From Pseudoalteromonas lipolytica (lineage in GTDB: Bacteria > Pseudomonadota > Gammaproteobacteria > Enterobacterales > Alteromonadaceae): a stretch of DNA of 64,000 nt. Positions within the stretch are counted from its first letter, which is position 1, and every line of letters starts with the position of its first letter. The stretch is taken from assembly GCF_001306915.1 (NCBI RefSeq), contig NZ_LJTC01000011.1, positions 62,001 through 126,000 on the forward strand. The letters are read 5' to 3'. The notes under the pieces were generated by a model, which had not been told where the DNA came from, searched no databases, and saw only the letters and a program-made list of their open reading frames with translations. Shown here one piece after another: positions 8,484 to 17,942 of this stretch. The translations under genes were made by a program, and so were the position numbers.

Positions 8484-10724
8484 ATGAGATTGGCTTGGCT
8501 GTTATGTAGCTTTTTCGCATTTAGTGTGTTTGCAGAGTCCCAGTGTGTTAACTGTCATCAAAGCCAAGTTGCAGACTGGCAAACATCCCATCATTTTCAT
8601 GCTATGGAAAAAGCCACTCCCGCTTCAGTGCTTGGCAATTTCAACGAACAAACCCTCGACTATCAAGGCCAGCAAGCGCGCTTTTTTCAAAAAGATCAAC
8701 AACTTTTTATAAGCATGCCAAACCTTGATGGCAAGTTGACTGACTACTCTGTTTTATACACATTTGGCTATGAGCCATTGCAGCAATACATGTTTAATAT
8801 GGGCAAAGGCCACATACAACTGTTTCCATTTGCGTGGGACTCACGCAGTAAAACAGAAGGCGGTCAGCGCTGGTTTGTACTGCATCCTGAGCAGAAACAA
8901 CACGACCTTTTTCATTGGTCGCAAAAAGGCCAAAACTGGAATCATATGTGTGCCGATTGCCACTCAACTGATTTCAAAAAGCAATTTGACCTTAAAACGA
9001 ATAGCTTTGATTCAACTTATTCAAGCATTAACGTGAGCTGTAAAGCGTGTCATGGCGACACACAAGCGCATTTAAAATGGGCTGATGGCGATAGCAGTAT
9101 TGCTGATAAAGGCTTTGCGCATAATATTAAAAAGCAAACCCCGCTGTTTACCCAAGAAGTCGATGGCAGTATGCAAAGCGTGCAGCCTCTGGTAAAAAGC
9201 GAGCAAGTGCAAGTGTGTGCAACATGCCATGCTCGCCGCTCACAGCTTGATGACCGCAAAGACCCACATAGCTTTTTACAACACTTTCAAGGCTCATTAC
9301 TCACTCCAGAGCTTTATCACGTTGATGGTCAAGTGTGGGACGAAGACTATGTTTGGGGTTCATTTTTACAAAGTAAAATGTTCAATGCCGGGGTAACATG
9401 TAGTAACTGCCATAACCCTCATTCGGGTAAATTAAAGCTACCGGGTAATCAAACCTGTACGCAATGTCATAGCCAAGAGGTGTTCGACACGCCAAAACAT
9501 CACGGTCATAAAGTGGCAAGTACTGGTAGCCAATGTGTTGATTGTCATATGCCTGCCACCACCTATATGCAAGTGGATGCAAGGCGCGACCACAGCTTTC
9601 GGGTACCTCGTCCAGACTTAACATTAAAAACCAATGCCCCAAATGCCTGTAATAGCTGCCATGAAGACAAGACGCCACAATGGGCGGTTGCTAAAATAAA
9701 AGGCTGGCATCCACATTCAAAGCACCTTGGCACTGCGCATTTTTCTGAGGCGTTTCATGCCGCGGATAACCGTTTGCCTAATGCATCAACCATGCTGACC
9801 AAAATCGTGCAAGATAAAGGCTTTCCTGAGATCATCCGTGCATCAGCATTAAGCCGCTTAGCCGCAAGCCAAGATAACAATGCTGTCGTCGCGATTGCTC
9901 GCTCAGTAAAAGACAGCGAACCATTAAAACGCCAAGCAGCCATTGAGGCGGCGATGCCGTTTGATATCAACCAGCGCTGGCGCCTGTTGAACCCGCTTTT
10001 AGATGATGAAAATTTGCCTATCAGAGCCGAAGCTGCACGAGCACTTGCAGGTATGTTAATTCAACCCTTCCCTACGGGGCTCAATGAGCAAGACAGCAAA
10101 CGTTTAAATGCAGCCCTTGATGAATACAAAGGCATTCAAGAGTACCAAGCAGAGCGTGGCTATTCACACACCAATTTAGGCAATTTGGCGCTCACATTAC
10201 AAAAGCCTGAGCAAGCCAAAGCACATTACCTGCAAGCAATCAGTGTTGAGCCTATTTTTGCTCCCGCTTATGTCAATTTAGCAGATTTATACCGTAATCA
10301 AGGCGATGAAAAAGCAGCGCAAGTCATCTTAAAACAAGGCTTAGACGTTAACCTAGAAAGCGCCGACATACATTATGCCCTGGCAATGAGCCTTATTCGC
10401 GCAAAACAAAAAAACACCGCTCTTAACCATTTACAAAAAGCAGCGCAGTTTGCACAAGAAAATGCAAACTATCAGTTTACCTACGCCCTGCTATTACAAG
10501 ATTTAGGCAACATGCCAGCGGCCATCTCAGCCCTTGAGCGCGCATTTAATTTAACACCGAATAACCCAGATATCAGCTACAGTTTGGCACAGTGGTATGT
10601 GGCAGAAGAGAACTACAGCCAAGCGCTGTTTTATGCCAGAAACCTAGCCCGCTTGGTACCGGGTAACCAGCAAGTTGAGCAGTTTGTGAAACAGCTCGAA
10701 ATGATGAATAGCATTAATCATTAA
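8484..10724 (+). CDS. periplasmic octaheme cytochrome c with HEAT and TPR repeats
   Basis: Signal peptide (MRLAWLLCSFFAFSVFA), then eight CxxCH haem-binding motifs: CVNCH, CADCH, CKACH, CATCH, CSNCH, CTQCH, CVDCH and CNSCH, all within the first 400 residues or so. A HEAT-like segment follows (IIRASALSRLAAS, then PIRAEAARALAGML), and then four to five tetratricopeptide repeats to the end. The first haem site lies right after the leader. GTG at 8481 or ATG at 8484 could start it; both are served by AAAAGGA. It is likely a periplasmic electron-transfer or redox enzyme with a protein-interaction tail, but its substrate is unknown. It is transcribed toward the sulfatase, with a shared terminator. 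Confidence 0.88.
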   Translation: MRLAWLLCSFFAFSVFAESQCVNCHQSQVADWQTSHHFHAMEKATPASVLGNFNEQTLDYQGQQARFFQKDQQLFISMPNLDGKLTDYSVLYTFGYEPLQQYMFNMGKGHIQLFPFAWDSRSKTEGGQRWFVLHPEQKQHDLFHWSQKGQNWNHMCADCHSTDFKKQFDLKTNSFDSTYSSINVSCKACHGDTQAHLKWADGDSSIADKGFAHNIKKQTPLFTQEVDGSMQSVQPLVKSEQVQVCATCHARRSQLDDRKDPHSFLQHFQGSLLTPELYHVDGQVWDEDYVWGSFLQSKMFNAGVTCSNCHNPHSGKLKLPGNQTCTQCHSQEVFDTPKHHGHKVASTGSQCVDCHMPATTYMQVDARRDHSFRVPRPDLTLKTNAPNACNSCHEDKTPQWAVAKIKGWHPHSKHLGTAHFSEAFHAADNRLPNASTMLTKIVQDKGFPEIIRASALSRLAASQDNNAVVAIARSVKDSEPLKRQAAIEAAMPFDINQRWRLLNPLLDDENLPIRAEAARALAGMLIQPFPTGLNEQDSKRLNAALDEYKGIQEYQAERGYSHTNLGNLALTLQKPEQAKAHYLQAISVEPIFAPAYVNLADLYRNQGDEKAAQVILKQGLDVNLESADIHYALAMSLIRAKQKNTALNHLQKAAQFAQENANYQFTYALLLQDLGNMPAAISALERAFNLTPNNPDISYSLAQWYVAEENYSQALFYARNLARLVPGNQQVEQFVKQLEMMNSINH

Positions 10725-10747
10725 AAAAGGGCCTAATCGGCCCTTTT
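10725..10747. terminator. bidirectional terminator between cytochrome and sulfatase genes
   Basis: Perfect stem AAAAGGGCC / GGCCCTTTT around TAATC. A-run and T-run on opposite arms let it serve both convergent genes. Confidence 0.85.
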
Positions 10748-10764
10748 CAACTTATGGTTAATAA

Positions 10765-12261
10765 TTAATGCCCATAGTTTAGTGATTTTGCTTTTTCGAT
10801 TGCTTCATTCACGTTAAGTGACGCCGCTTCTTGACGTGGTGGGAATTCAACAAAGGTTTGAACATGTTCATTTAACTTAGCAATAATCGGCTGCATCAAC
10901 CAACTCTTACGCATGATTTGATGAAAACCAGTTACCCCATCATAGTGTTCTAATGGATCTTTACGTAAATTAAATAATTTAGGCATACTGTGAGTTACCA
11001 TATCTTCGTAATATAAGCCATTTGGTTTGGTTGCGAAGTGCATTTTCCATGGACCAAAACGTACCGCCGTAAGTTGTGACTCATAGTAATAAAAGAAATA
11101 GTTACGTGCAGATTTATCAGCTTTACCAGTCCAATAAGCTAGGTTGTTTTCACCATCAATATACACTTTGTCTGACTTTTTAAGCTTTTCACGTAAGTTC
11201 TTTTCACCTAATGCAGCCGCAACTGTAGGGAAAACATCTTCATGTGATGAAATGCCATTGAGCTTTAAGCCTTTTGGTATTTCATCAGGCCAGCGTACCA
11301 AGAAAGGCACGCGCACGCCCCCTTCCCAGGTTGTCATTTTTTCACCACGGAACTCAGTGGTTCCTGCATCAGGCCAGCTTGATTGCTCAGGACCATTATC
11401 GCTGGTGTAAATAACAATGGTGTTATCGGCAATTTTTAGCTCATCAAGTTTATCTAGTAGCTTGCCAACATGACCATCATGCTCCATCAAGCCACTACCA
11501 AAAATATCTTCTTCAGAACTAATGCCTGTCGCTAAATTTCGGCTTTCAGGTTTTAGGTGTGTGTAAACATGCATACGACTTGTGGCATGCCAAATAAAGA
11601 ATGGTTTTTTCGCTTTAACTGCGCGTTCCATAAAGTTAAGTGAGCGCTCTAACACTTCTTCATCAAACGTTTCCATTCGTTTGCGAGTAAGTGGGCCAGT
11701 ATCAGTGATTTTGCCATTGGCGTAAGATTCAATCACACCACGCGGGCCAAACTTTTTAACAAACTTAGGATCTTTAGGGTAATCAGCCTGCTCGGGTTCT
11801 TCAGACACATTTAAGTGGTACAAATTTCCGTAAAATTCATCAAAGCCATGCTTTGTTGGTAAGTGCTCATCTAAATCACCTAAATGATTTTTACCATATT
11901 GAGCCGTCATATAACCGCGAGCTTTTAAAAATTCGGCTAAGGTAGGATCGGCTTCTTTTATACCAAGAGGGTTACCAGGTTGACCTACCGTGGTTAAGCC
12001 TGTCCGCACAGGCAACTGCCCCATTAAAAATGCTGCACGGCCCGCAGTACAGCTAGGTTGTGCATAATGATCAGTAAACAATGCACCTTCGTTAGCAATG
12101 CGATCAATATTAGGGGTTGGGTAGGTCATACCGTGCGAGTATGCACTGAGTGAGATTGGCGCAACGTCATCAACCATTATGGCCAATACGTTTGGCTTAT
12201 CAGCTGCAAGGCTTACCGTTGAAACCAAACCGCAAATAGCTGCCGCTATTAGTTTTTTCAT
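10765..12261 (-). CDS. periplasmic sulfatase (type I, formylglycine-dependent)
   Basis: Signal peptide (MKKLIAAAICGLVSTVSLAA) followed by the sulfatase fold. The metal pair is in VLAIMVDD (Asp31, Asp32). The modification site is S-CTAGR at Cys71, which must be converted to formylglycine; it is the C-x-A-x-R form rather than the commoner C-x-P-x-R. YGKNHLGD, SDNGPE and TSRMHVYTHL are family signatures. Length (498) is normal for the arylsulfatase A-like group. AAGGATG precedes the ATG. No maturase gene is in the window. It likely desulfates sulfated polysaccharides or small sulfate esters, but the natural substrate cannot be read. Confidence 0.9.
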   Translation of the reverse strand: MKKLIAAAICGLVSTVSLAADKPNVLAIMVDDVAPISLSAYSHGMTYPTPNIDRIANEGALFTDHYAQPSCTAGRAAFLMGQLPVRTGLTTVGQPGNPLGIKEADPTLAEFLKARGYMTAQYGKNHLGDLDEHLPTKHGFDEFYGNLYHLNVSEEPEQADYPKDPKFVKKFGPRGVIESYANGKITDTGPLTRKRMETFDEEVLERSLNFMERAVKAKKPFFIWHATSRMHVYTHLKPESRNLATGISSEEDIFGSGLMEHDGHVGKLLDKLDELKIADNTIVIYTSDNGPEQSSWPDAGTTEFRGEKMTTWEGGVRVPFLVRWPDEIPKGLKLNGISSHEDVFPTVAAALGEKNLREKLKKSDKVYIDGENNLAYWTGKADKSARNYFFYYYESQLTAVRFGPWKMHFATKPNGLYYEDMVTHSMPKLFNLRKDPLEHYDGVTGFHQIMRKSWLMQPIIAKLNEHVQTFVEFPPRQEAASLNVNEAIEKAKSLNYGH

Positions 12262-12596
12262 AAATCATCCTTTATTAGTTAAAGCAATACCTTTCACTCA
12301 CAATGAGCTTTCATCAGTATAGATGAAAAAACGGTCGATTCTAGCACTTACCTTTATATACATTGGCCTCTATCAATAAAACCACCTATTTTCTATAAAC
12401 CGCTTTTGAAATTAATAATTAATACCTAACAACAAATACTTAGTGAACTTTTTAGCTATACTAAAAAACTAATACCCCATAAATTTTAACTACTGGATCC
12501 CCATATTTTCGCCCTCAATTAGGATTGAACAAGAACAAAAAATAGACTATAACTAACTAATGAAAAAGCCTTTTTATCTCTGTGTAAGGACAACAC
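12262..12596. other. divergent intergenic region
   Basis: A 335 bp AT-rich stretch between the start of the sulfatase and the start of the small secreted protein. It must hold both promoters, but I see no clear palindromic operator or coding frame. GTAAGGAC lies just before the ATG at 12597. Confidence 0.5.
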
Positions 12597-13388
12597 ATGA
12601 CTTCATATCACCTCATCACACTAATTAGTATTGGGGTTTCATTTTCCAGTTATGCGGATAATCAAAAAGAAGTACAAGACATGTCAGATCCTCTGGCTGT
12701 TTATACTCAAATAGGCTTTGGTACCACTAACAAAGGGCTAAACTTAAAAGTAGGCCAAGCATACGACACAGGTATCGCAACAACTGCCGGAATGAATGTT
12801 ATTGAAGTAAAAGGCATATATGGCGATGCACTAGGCTGGGAAAGCGACAGCAAAACAACAGATTCTATCGACTCGTTTCGCTTTCGAAACTTCTCTGTTG
12901 ATTTGAGCTCTATGAGTGCAACGCAAATTGATGCTAACTATAACCTTAATGCCAATCTTGTTGCTGACGAAAGTATGGATGTTTCGTACAGCTTTATTAA
13001 AGCTTTAAAACCTATGGGACGTTTCACGTTCTATCCGTTAGCTGGTGTGGGTGCATCGCTTGGTGAAAATACCCTAGAAGATGACGGCAGTCGTGACAGT
13101 GGTTATTCCATTATGGGTGCTTATGGTTTAGTGGGTATGTACGCTAAAGTGACAATTAACGATAAAATATGGCTTAACTACAATCCATTTTGGCTAACCA
13201 CTATCGGCGGTAGTGATAACTACAAAGACCATTACTATGGGTTAAACCAAAGCCGTATTTTAACTCATGAATTCGCCGCAAGTTACCAAATAAACCCGCG
13301 AATGAATCTCCGCTATTTTGCAAATTGGAATGAAAACGTTGACTTTGTGGATGGCGACCACCGTCTCGAGTTTAATTATCAACTATAA
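12597..13388 (+). CDS. hypothetical secreted, probably outer-membrane beta-barrel protein
   Basis: The 263-residue product has a leader (MTSYHLITLISIGVSFSSYA) followed by alternating hydrophobic/polar strands, many aromatic residues and Gly-rich turns (PLAGVGASLGEN, GYSIMGAYGLVGMYAK), and ends with DHRLEFNYQL. This is beta-barrel composition with a C-terminal aromatic-x-x-Leu. I cannot assign a family. It lies 42 bp before the BamA-like gene on the same strand, so the two are probably one transcription unit. Confidence 0.65.
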   Translation: MTSYHLITLISIGVSFSSYADNQKEVQDMSDPLAVYTQIGFGTTNKGLNLKVGQAYDTGIATTAGMNVIEVKGIYGDALGWESDSKTTDSIDSFRFRNFSVDLSSMSATQIDANYNLNANLVADESMDVSYSFIKALKPMGRFTFYPLAGVGASLGENTLEDDGSRDSGYSIMGAYGLVGMYAKVTINDKIWLNYNPFWLTTIGGSDNYKDHYYGLNQSRILTHEFAASYQINPRMNLRYFANWNENVDFVDGDHRLEFNYQL

Positions 13389-13430
13389 ATTAAGATTTGA
13401 AGAAAAATAAACTACAGGGTAAGGGATTAA

Positions 13431-14600
13431 GTGAAAAAAGTAGTACTAATAAATATGTTGGCGGTAAGTTTACTAAGCACTGAAAGCTTTGCATCAAGTT
13501 ACGATGAATATGCAATAAAACCTGCCGAGCAACAATTAAGCAATCAACAACAAAAAGTTGATGAACCTATTTCATTTTTGCCCATCCCGACGTTTATTAC
13601 AGAACCAGCTGTAGGGCCTGGCCTTGGTGTTGTTGGCCTTTTTTTTCATGACAACGAGAAAAAGGCTAAAAAGAAGAAAAAAGAGGGCTCTACCCTACCA
13701 CAAAGCATTAGTTTAGTGGGCCTAGTGGGCACTAAAAATGGCACCAAAGGCGGCGCTGTTGGTCACATTACGTTTTGGGATGAAGACCGTATTCGCTATC
13801 AAGGGATTGTTGGCTGGGCGAGTATCAATCTTGATTTTTATACCTTCGACGAAATAAAGCTTCTCACGCCATTATCGTTAAATATTGAAGGTCCTGCTGT
13901 GTTCCAAAATCTTAAGTTACGCTATGACGATAGTAACTTCTTTTACGGTTTTAAACAGATTTATCGCCAAGTTGATATTAGCTTAGCCGATAACCCTATC
14001 GAAGATTTTTTACTTGAAAACGACATTATCAAGGAGCACCTTTCACTTGATGTAAATACGTCAGGTATCGGTCCGCTACTGGAATACGATAGCCGAGATA
14101 ACCCGCTTAACCCTGAACGTGGCTTTAATTACAAGGCCGAATATTTATATTTTGATGAGGCTATTGGCAGTAAGGTTGATTACACCAGTCTAAAGCTAAC
14201 CGCCTTAAACTATTGGCGTTACACCGATAAGTTTAATTTTGCTTTACGTATGCAGTATGACTCGGTTAATAATCGAGGTGAGAAACGCTTACCGGTTTAC
14301 ATTCCGCCAAGTATTAGCTTGCGTGGGGTGTCAGCAACGCGTTATCAAGGCCTAGATGTATTTGTTACTGAAGCTGAAGCAAGCTATAAAGTCACACATA
14401 AAATAAAACTCAATGTGTTTACTGGTATGGGCTGGGCAGCCGATAGCTTTTCTGACTTATCAAAGGCTGAAACCATTGATACTGTGGGTGCAGGGTTTCG
14501 CTATTTGATTGATGAACATTACGGTATCAGCATTGGTTTAGATGTAGCCCATGGTCCTGAACAAAATGCTATATACATTCAAGCAGGTTCTACCTGGTAG
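13431..14600 (+). CDS. BamA/TamA-superfamily surface-antigen barrel without POTRA domains
   Basis: The 389-residue product starts at GTG 13431 behind TAAGGGA and has a signal peptide ending near FAS. The barrel region carries a D15/Omp85-type signature: EYDSRDNPLNPERGFNY, then a loop ISLRGVSATRYQG that resembles the conserved VRGF/Y motif of loop 6, and a final strand ending in STW. Proteins of this short type lack periplasmic POTRA repeats. A lysine-rich cluster (EKKAKKKKKEG) near residue 80 is unusual. Function is unknown; patatin-linked and stand-alone barrels of this kind exist. The neighbour upstream is another putative barrel. Confidence 0.75.
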   Translation: MKKVVLINMLAVSLLSTESFASSYDEYAIKPAEQQLSNQQQKVDEPISFLPIPTFITEPAVGPGLGVVGLFFHDNEKKAKKKKKEGSTLPQSISLVGLVGTKNGTKGGAVGHITFWDEDRIRYQGIVGWASINLDFYTFDEIKLLTPLSLNIEGPAVFQNLKLRYDDSNFFYGFKQIYRQVDISLADNPIEDFLLENDIIKEHLSLDVNTSGIGPLLEYDSRDNPLNPERGFNYKAEYLYFDEAIGSKVDYTSLKLTALNYWRYTDKFNFALRMQYDSVNNRGEKRLPVYIPPSISLRGVSATRYQGLDVFVTEAEASYKVTHKIKLNVFTGMGWAADSFSDLSKAETIDTVGAGFRYLIDEHYGISIGLDVAHGPEQNAIYIQAGSTW

Positions 14601-14710
14601 CAAAACCAGTGCTTTTTCACTAGTTTTTAAGAAAATCCAAACCAAAAGATTGAATTCGTTGATTTCACTGCTATTATCAAAAGCTCAATAAACATTCAGG
14701 GATTGAACGG

Positions 14711-15172
14711 ATGCATAAAAAAGTATCAACAAACCATTATCCATTCAAAAACTTTAAACCTCACGGCCTTGTTGAGTTTTATCAACGTGAAAATACACTT
14801 TTAACAACCGCAACAGGTCCTTTCAATGAAGAGATTATTGACGCGCACTCTTTTATGCAAAAGGATTACATCAATAAGCTCAACGCTGATTACGGCCAGT
14901 GGTTTGAATTAGTTGAATTTAAAAATTCGTGTATGGCAACCCCTGATGCACTTGAAAAGTTAATGGTGTATTTTGTTGAGCTCAAGCGTAAGGGCATTGC
15001 ACCAGCCAAAACAGCCTTAGTCATAAAAGATGGGCTTGAAGGCGGTAGCTTGCTGAGTGATACCTACTGCAATTTGTATAAACGAGCAGGCTTGATAATG
15101 AATGTATTTAAGTCAAAAACAGCGGCCCTTAACTGGTTAGCAGAAGAGCCCGTTGCTGAATTAGCCTGTTAA
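14711..15172 (+). CDS. hypothetical 153-residue protein, possibly SpoIIAA/STAS-like
   Basis: Soluble cytoplasmic protein starting behind GGGATTGAACGG. The pattern HGLVEFYQRENTLLTTATGPFN, then YGQWFELVEFKNSCMATPDALEKLM, then GIAPAKTALVIKDGLEGGS resembles small STAS-type proteins in which a query strand is followed by helices, but I cannot confirm the family. It has its own start region and faces the methionine aminopeptidase gene, with only 8 bp between the stop codons. Confidence 0.6.
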   Translation: MHKKVSTNHYPFKNFKPHGLVEFYQRENTLLTTATGPFNEEIIDAHSFMQKDYINKLNADYGQWFELVEFKNSCMATPDALEKLMVYFVELKRKGIAPAKTALVIKDGLEGGSLLSDTYCNLYKRAGLIMNVFKSKTAALNWLAEEPVAELAC

Positions 15173-15180
15173 CACACAAT

Positions 15181-15963
15181 TTATTTTAAAAAGTGTTGCT
15201 CTTCTTCGCGTAAGGTCAACACTTCAACCCCCTCAGCCGTTACCGCTACAGTGTGCTCCCATTGTGCAGAAAGCTTTTTATCTCTTGTAACCACAGTCCA
15301 GCCATCAGGCTTGGTTTTTACTTTAGCAGCCCCTTGATTGATCATTGGCTCAATTGTAAAGGTCATCCCCTCTTTTAATACCAGCCCGGTATTTTTCTTG
15401 CCATAATGTAATACCTGTGGCTCTTCGTGCATTTGCTGGCCGATACCATGACCACAGTATTCTTTAACCACACTATAACCATGTTGATGAGCAAAGTTTG
15501 CAATCGCATTACCAATATCCCCCAGCCTCACGCCTGGTTTTACCATTTTAATCGCGTGCCAAAGAGCTTGCTGAGTGGTGTCTACCAAACGCTTTGCTAA
15601 AGGCGATACATCTCCAATTAAGTACATTTTGCTCGAGTCAGCTAAATAGCCATTTTTCTCAAGAGTGATATCAATATTCACAATATCGCCTGCTTTTAAA
15701 ATACCCTTCTCGCTTGGAAAACCATGACATACCACCTCGTTCACAGAAGCATTTAGTACATAAGGGTAGCCGTACTGCCCTTTACTTGATGGCCTTGCTT
15801 GTAACTGCTCAACAATGTAGCGTTCGACGAGATCGTTTATTTCCATTGTCGTCACTCCCTCTTTTACAAAAGGGTCGAGATAAGCAAATACATCAGCAAG
15901 TAATCGACCAGACTCTCGCATCAAAGCAATTTCGTCTGCATTTTTAATTACAACTTTACTCAT
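15181..15963 (-). CDS. map: type I methionine aminopeptidase
   Basis: This 260-residue enzyme removes the initiator methionine from nascent proteins. All expected metal ligands and the substrate His can be read: His80 (VVCHGFP), Asp98 (NIDIT), Asp109 (YLADSS), His172 (CGHGIG), Glu205 (TIEPM) and Glu236 (QWEHT). The active site therefore looks intact. Its start overlaps the end of a ParD-like antitoxin gene by 8 bp, so it is the second gene of an operon and translationally coupled. It sits in an accessory context, not next to rpsB/tsf, so it is probably a second paralogue rather than the housekeeping copy; the latter is an inference. Confidence 0.9.
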   Translation of the reverse strand: MSKVVIKNADEIALMRESGRLLADVFAYLDPFVKEGVTTMEINDLVERYIVEQLQARPSSKGQYGYPYVLNASVNEVVCHGFPSEKGILKAGDIVNIDITLEKNGYLADSSKMYLIGDVSPLAKRLVDTTQQALWHAIKMVKPGVRLGDIGNAIANFAHQHGYSVVKEYCGHGIGQQMHEEPQVLHYGKKNTGLVLKEGMTFTIEPMINQGAAKVKTKPDGWTVVTRDKKLSAQWEHTVAVTAEGVEVLTLREEEQHFLK

Positions 15964-16165
15964 AACTCACATCCTTAGCCTTCACATCAGCTTGACGAAG
16001 TTGCTCTTTGATAATATCGCTGTAAGTCATGGTGGGGTTAAGCTCTGCAAGCATCCCTATTTTAATCCAATACTCAGATTGTGAGTTGATTGAGCGCACC
16101 ATCGCTGTGCTTGCTTTACGGATTTCTTCGTGTAGCTCATCGCTTATTTTGACAATACCCATCAT
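15956..16165 (-). CDS. ParD-like antitoxin-family protein
   Basis: A 69-residue protein, IVKISDELHEEIRKAS then RSINSQSEYWIKIGMLAELNP. It has a short beta strand followed by helices, as in ribbon-helix-helix proteins of the ParD_like type. Such proteins usually repress their own promoter and bind a partner toxin. Here the overlapping downstream gene is methionine aminopeptidase rather than a ParE/RelE toxin. Two adjacent ATGs begin it, with AGGTCAC in front. A candidate operator lies directly upstream. Confidence 0.72.
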   Translation of the reverse strand: MMGIVKISDELHEEIRKASTAMVRSINSQSEYWIKIGMLAELNPTMTYSDIIKEQLRQADVKAKDVSYE

Positions 16166-16170
16166 GTGAC

Positions 16171-16204
16171 CTATATATGAAACGTATATAGATCGTATTC
16201 ATAT
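16171..16204. promoter_or_regulatory. candidate autoregulatory operator of the ParD-like/map operon
   Basis: Inverted half-sites ATATGAA (16175-16181) and TTCATAT (16198-16204), extending to ATATGAAACG versus ATATGAATACG on the other strand. They overlap a second perfect palindrome, CTATATA / TATATAG (16171-16191). Position just upstream of a ribbon-helix-helix gene is typical of its own operator. Confidence 0.55.
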
Positions 16205-16234
16205 AATATAAAAAAGCAAGAAGAACTTGTTTAA

Positions 16235-17719
16235 TTACAACTCAGCAATCATTTTAACAAGCGCTTGCGTTGTCCATTCAAGTTCATTGAATTGAATATC
16301 AGGTTGATAATAAAAGCCTTTTTCTCGGGGTCTGTTCACATAGACCTTTATCGGCAGAATGACTTTAGCAAAACCTGAAGGTAGGGTTTCGAGCCTCACT
16401 TCCATATAGGTAGAATCGGTACTACTTGGTGCGCCAACTAACTGTGTGTTTGCAAATAATTTAAAACTATCAAGTGCGTCTAAACAGGCGCTGGCACATT
16501 GCCCTGGCACAATCACATAAACCGGTGTAGTAAACTTGCTGGCGTCTTTTGGTAATGCTGGCTGCTCTGCTGCAGGTATCTCAACATAAAAATGTTCACC
16601 TTTTTCATAAGCCGCCTGCATACTTTCGTGAGTCGTCTTTAACCATTGATACCAAGGGCTAGCTTTATCATAGCTTGCGACTACATCGCCAAAATAGTCA
16701 GTATTGCCTTTAGAAGCACGCCACCACACTTGGGTATTTTTGTGTAACTCATAGCGGCCATATTTAAACTGTTCACTACCCCAAAGTGCTGAGGCTATTT
16801 GCTCACTCCACATCGATGAGCCACCTTGATTATGGCGAAGATCAAGCACCACAGCTTTAGCTTGCATTAACTTATCATGTTGCTGTTCAATGGCGCTCAG
16901 CATCGTTTGGTAATCTGCTTGCTGCTGCTCATTGGGTGCATACGTTGGCATACTGATCCACGCAATATCCTTTAAAGGCCAATTAAGCGCAATTGGTAAC
17001 TTGTCGCCGTTGTAAGCATGTTTAAGTTTACCACTGACATCATCAGGCCTAATACGCCAATTTAACTTTAAGCTGTAAACAGAGCCGTTGGCTTTTTCAA
17101 ATGTGCAGCTTTCAAGTGGCGATAAAAACGGGTTTCCGTCATCAATAGTTAGTCGCCAGCCATGATTCCACCAACTACCAGGTTGCTCAACTTCGCCGTA
17201 ATAGCGAAAAACACGTTCAACGAGCAAAGTATTAATTGCCGTATTATCACAGCTTACGAGCTTATCGCCCTTGGCAACTGTATCTAATTCGCTGTAATAC
17301 ACTTTTAACGCATCACCGCGCCATACAGTTGAAAAGCCCGGCCAACTTCTTTGTGGTTTTAATTCACTTGGTAAGGTATCAATCGCTCCCGCATGACCAT
17401 CTTGTAGTACAGTTCTAAAACGTGCAATAGCCGCAGCAAAACCTTGTGAACTATGCGCTTTTACAGCCAGCTTTAAGCCTTCTTGCTTTGCTTTTTCAAG
17501 CTGTTTAGCAAAACCAGGGTTACGTGCATCATGCATCCCTGGGTGATTGATAACCGATAATTGATAAGCCGCTTCAACATCTTTTATAGCAAGTTCAGAC
17601 CAATTAATTTCAGAGTGAGTGACTGTACGCCCCTCATCGGCGCGACATAGATTAACACCAAAAGGGCTAAAGTTTAGAGCTGTAAAGATGAGTGATAAGT
17701 AAAGCGTCAAGCGTTTCAT
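16235..17719 (-). CDS. S41-family (C-terminal-processing-like) periplasmic peptidase
   Basis: A signal peptide begins at the ATG at 17719 (MKRLTLYLSLIFTALNF); an ATG 13 codons upstream would spoil it. The tail-specific protease domain is shown by VVLDLRHNQGGSSMWSE and by VPGQCASACLDALDSF, where the Ser in CASAC is the expected nucleophile; the domain ends with LPIKVYVNRPREKGFYYQPD. There is no obvious PDZ domain, and a long N-terminal region with FRTVLQDGHAG, a common lead-in in S41 proteins, precedes it. It probably acts on peptides in the periplasm. Monocistronic. Confidence 0.82.
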   Translation of the reverse strand: MKRLTLYLSLIFTALNFSPFGVNLCRADEGRTVTHSEINWSELAIKDVEAAYQLSVINHPGMHDARNPGFAKQLEKAKQEGLKLAVKAHSSQGFAAAIARFRTVLQDGHAGAIDTLPSELKPQRSWPGFSTVWRGDALKVYYSELDTVAKGDKLVSCDNTAINTLLVERVFRYYGEVEQPGSWWNHGWRLTIDDGNPFLSPLESCTFEKANGSVYSLKLNWRIRPDDVSGKLKHAYNGDKLPIALNWPLKDIAWISMPTYAPNEQQQADYQTMLSAIEQQHDKLMQAKAVVLDLRHNQGGSSMWSEQIASALWGSEQFKYGRYELHKNTQVWWRASKGNTDYFGDVVASYDKASPWYQWLKTTHESMQAAYEKGEHFYVEIPAAEQPALPKDASKFTTPVYVIVPGQCASACLDALDSFKLFANTQLVGAPSSTDSTYMEVRLETLPSGFAKVILPIKVYVNRPREKGFYYQPDIQFNELEWTTQALVKMIAEL

Positions 17720-17942
17720 AAAAATCCATTTTAAATAATTATTATGTTTAAAAAACACCCTATTTAATCACTAAGGCATTGTTGTGGCAATAAAAAGTAC
17801 TTCACATGCTAATAGATTAAAAAAATTCATCTATCAGGTTTATTTTAATCGTTTGTCGAATTAGAAGGATTACTCTAAAGTTAACTCATCAGCGCTTTTA
17901 AGCTAAACAGCTTCACACCATTGAGCGTGTTTGCGCTAACCG

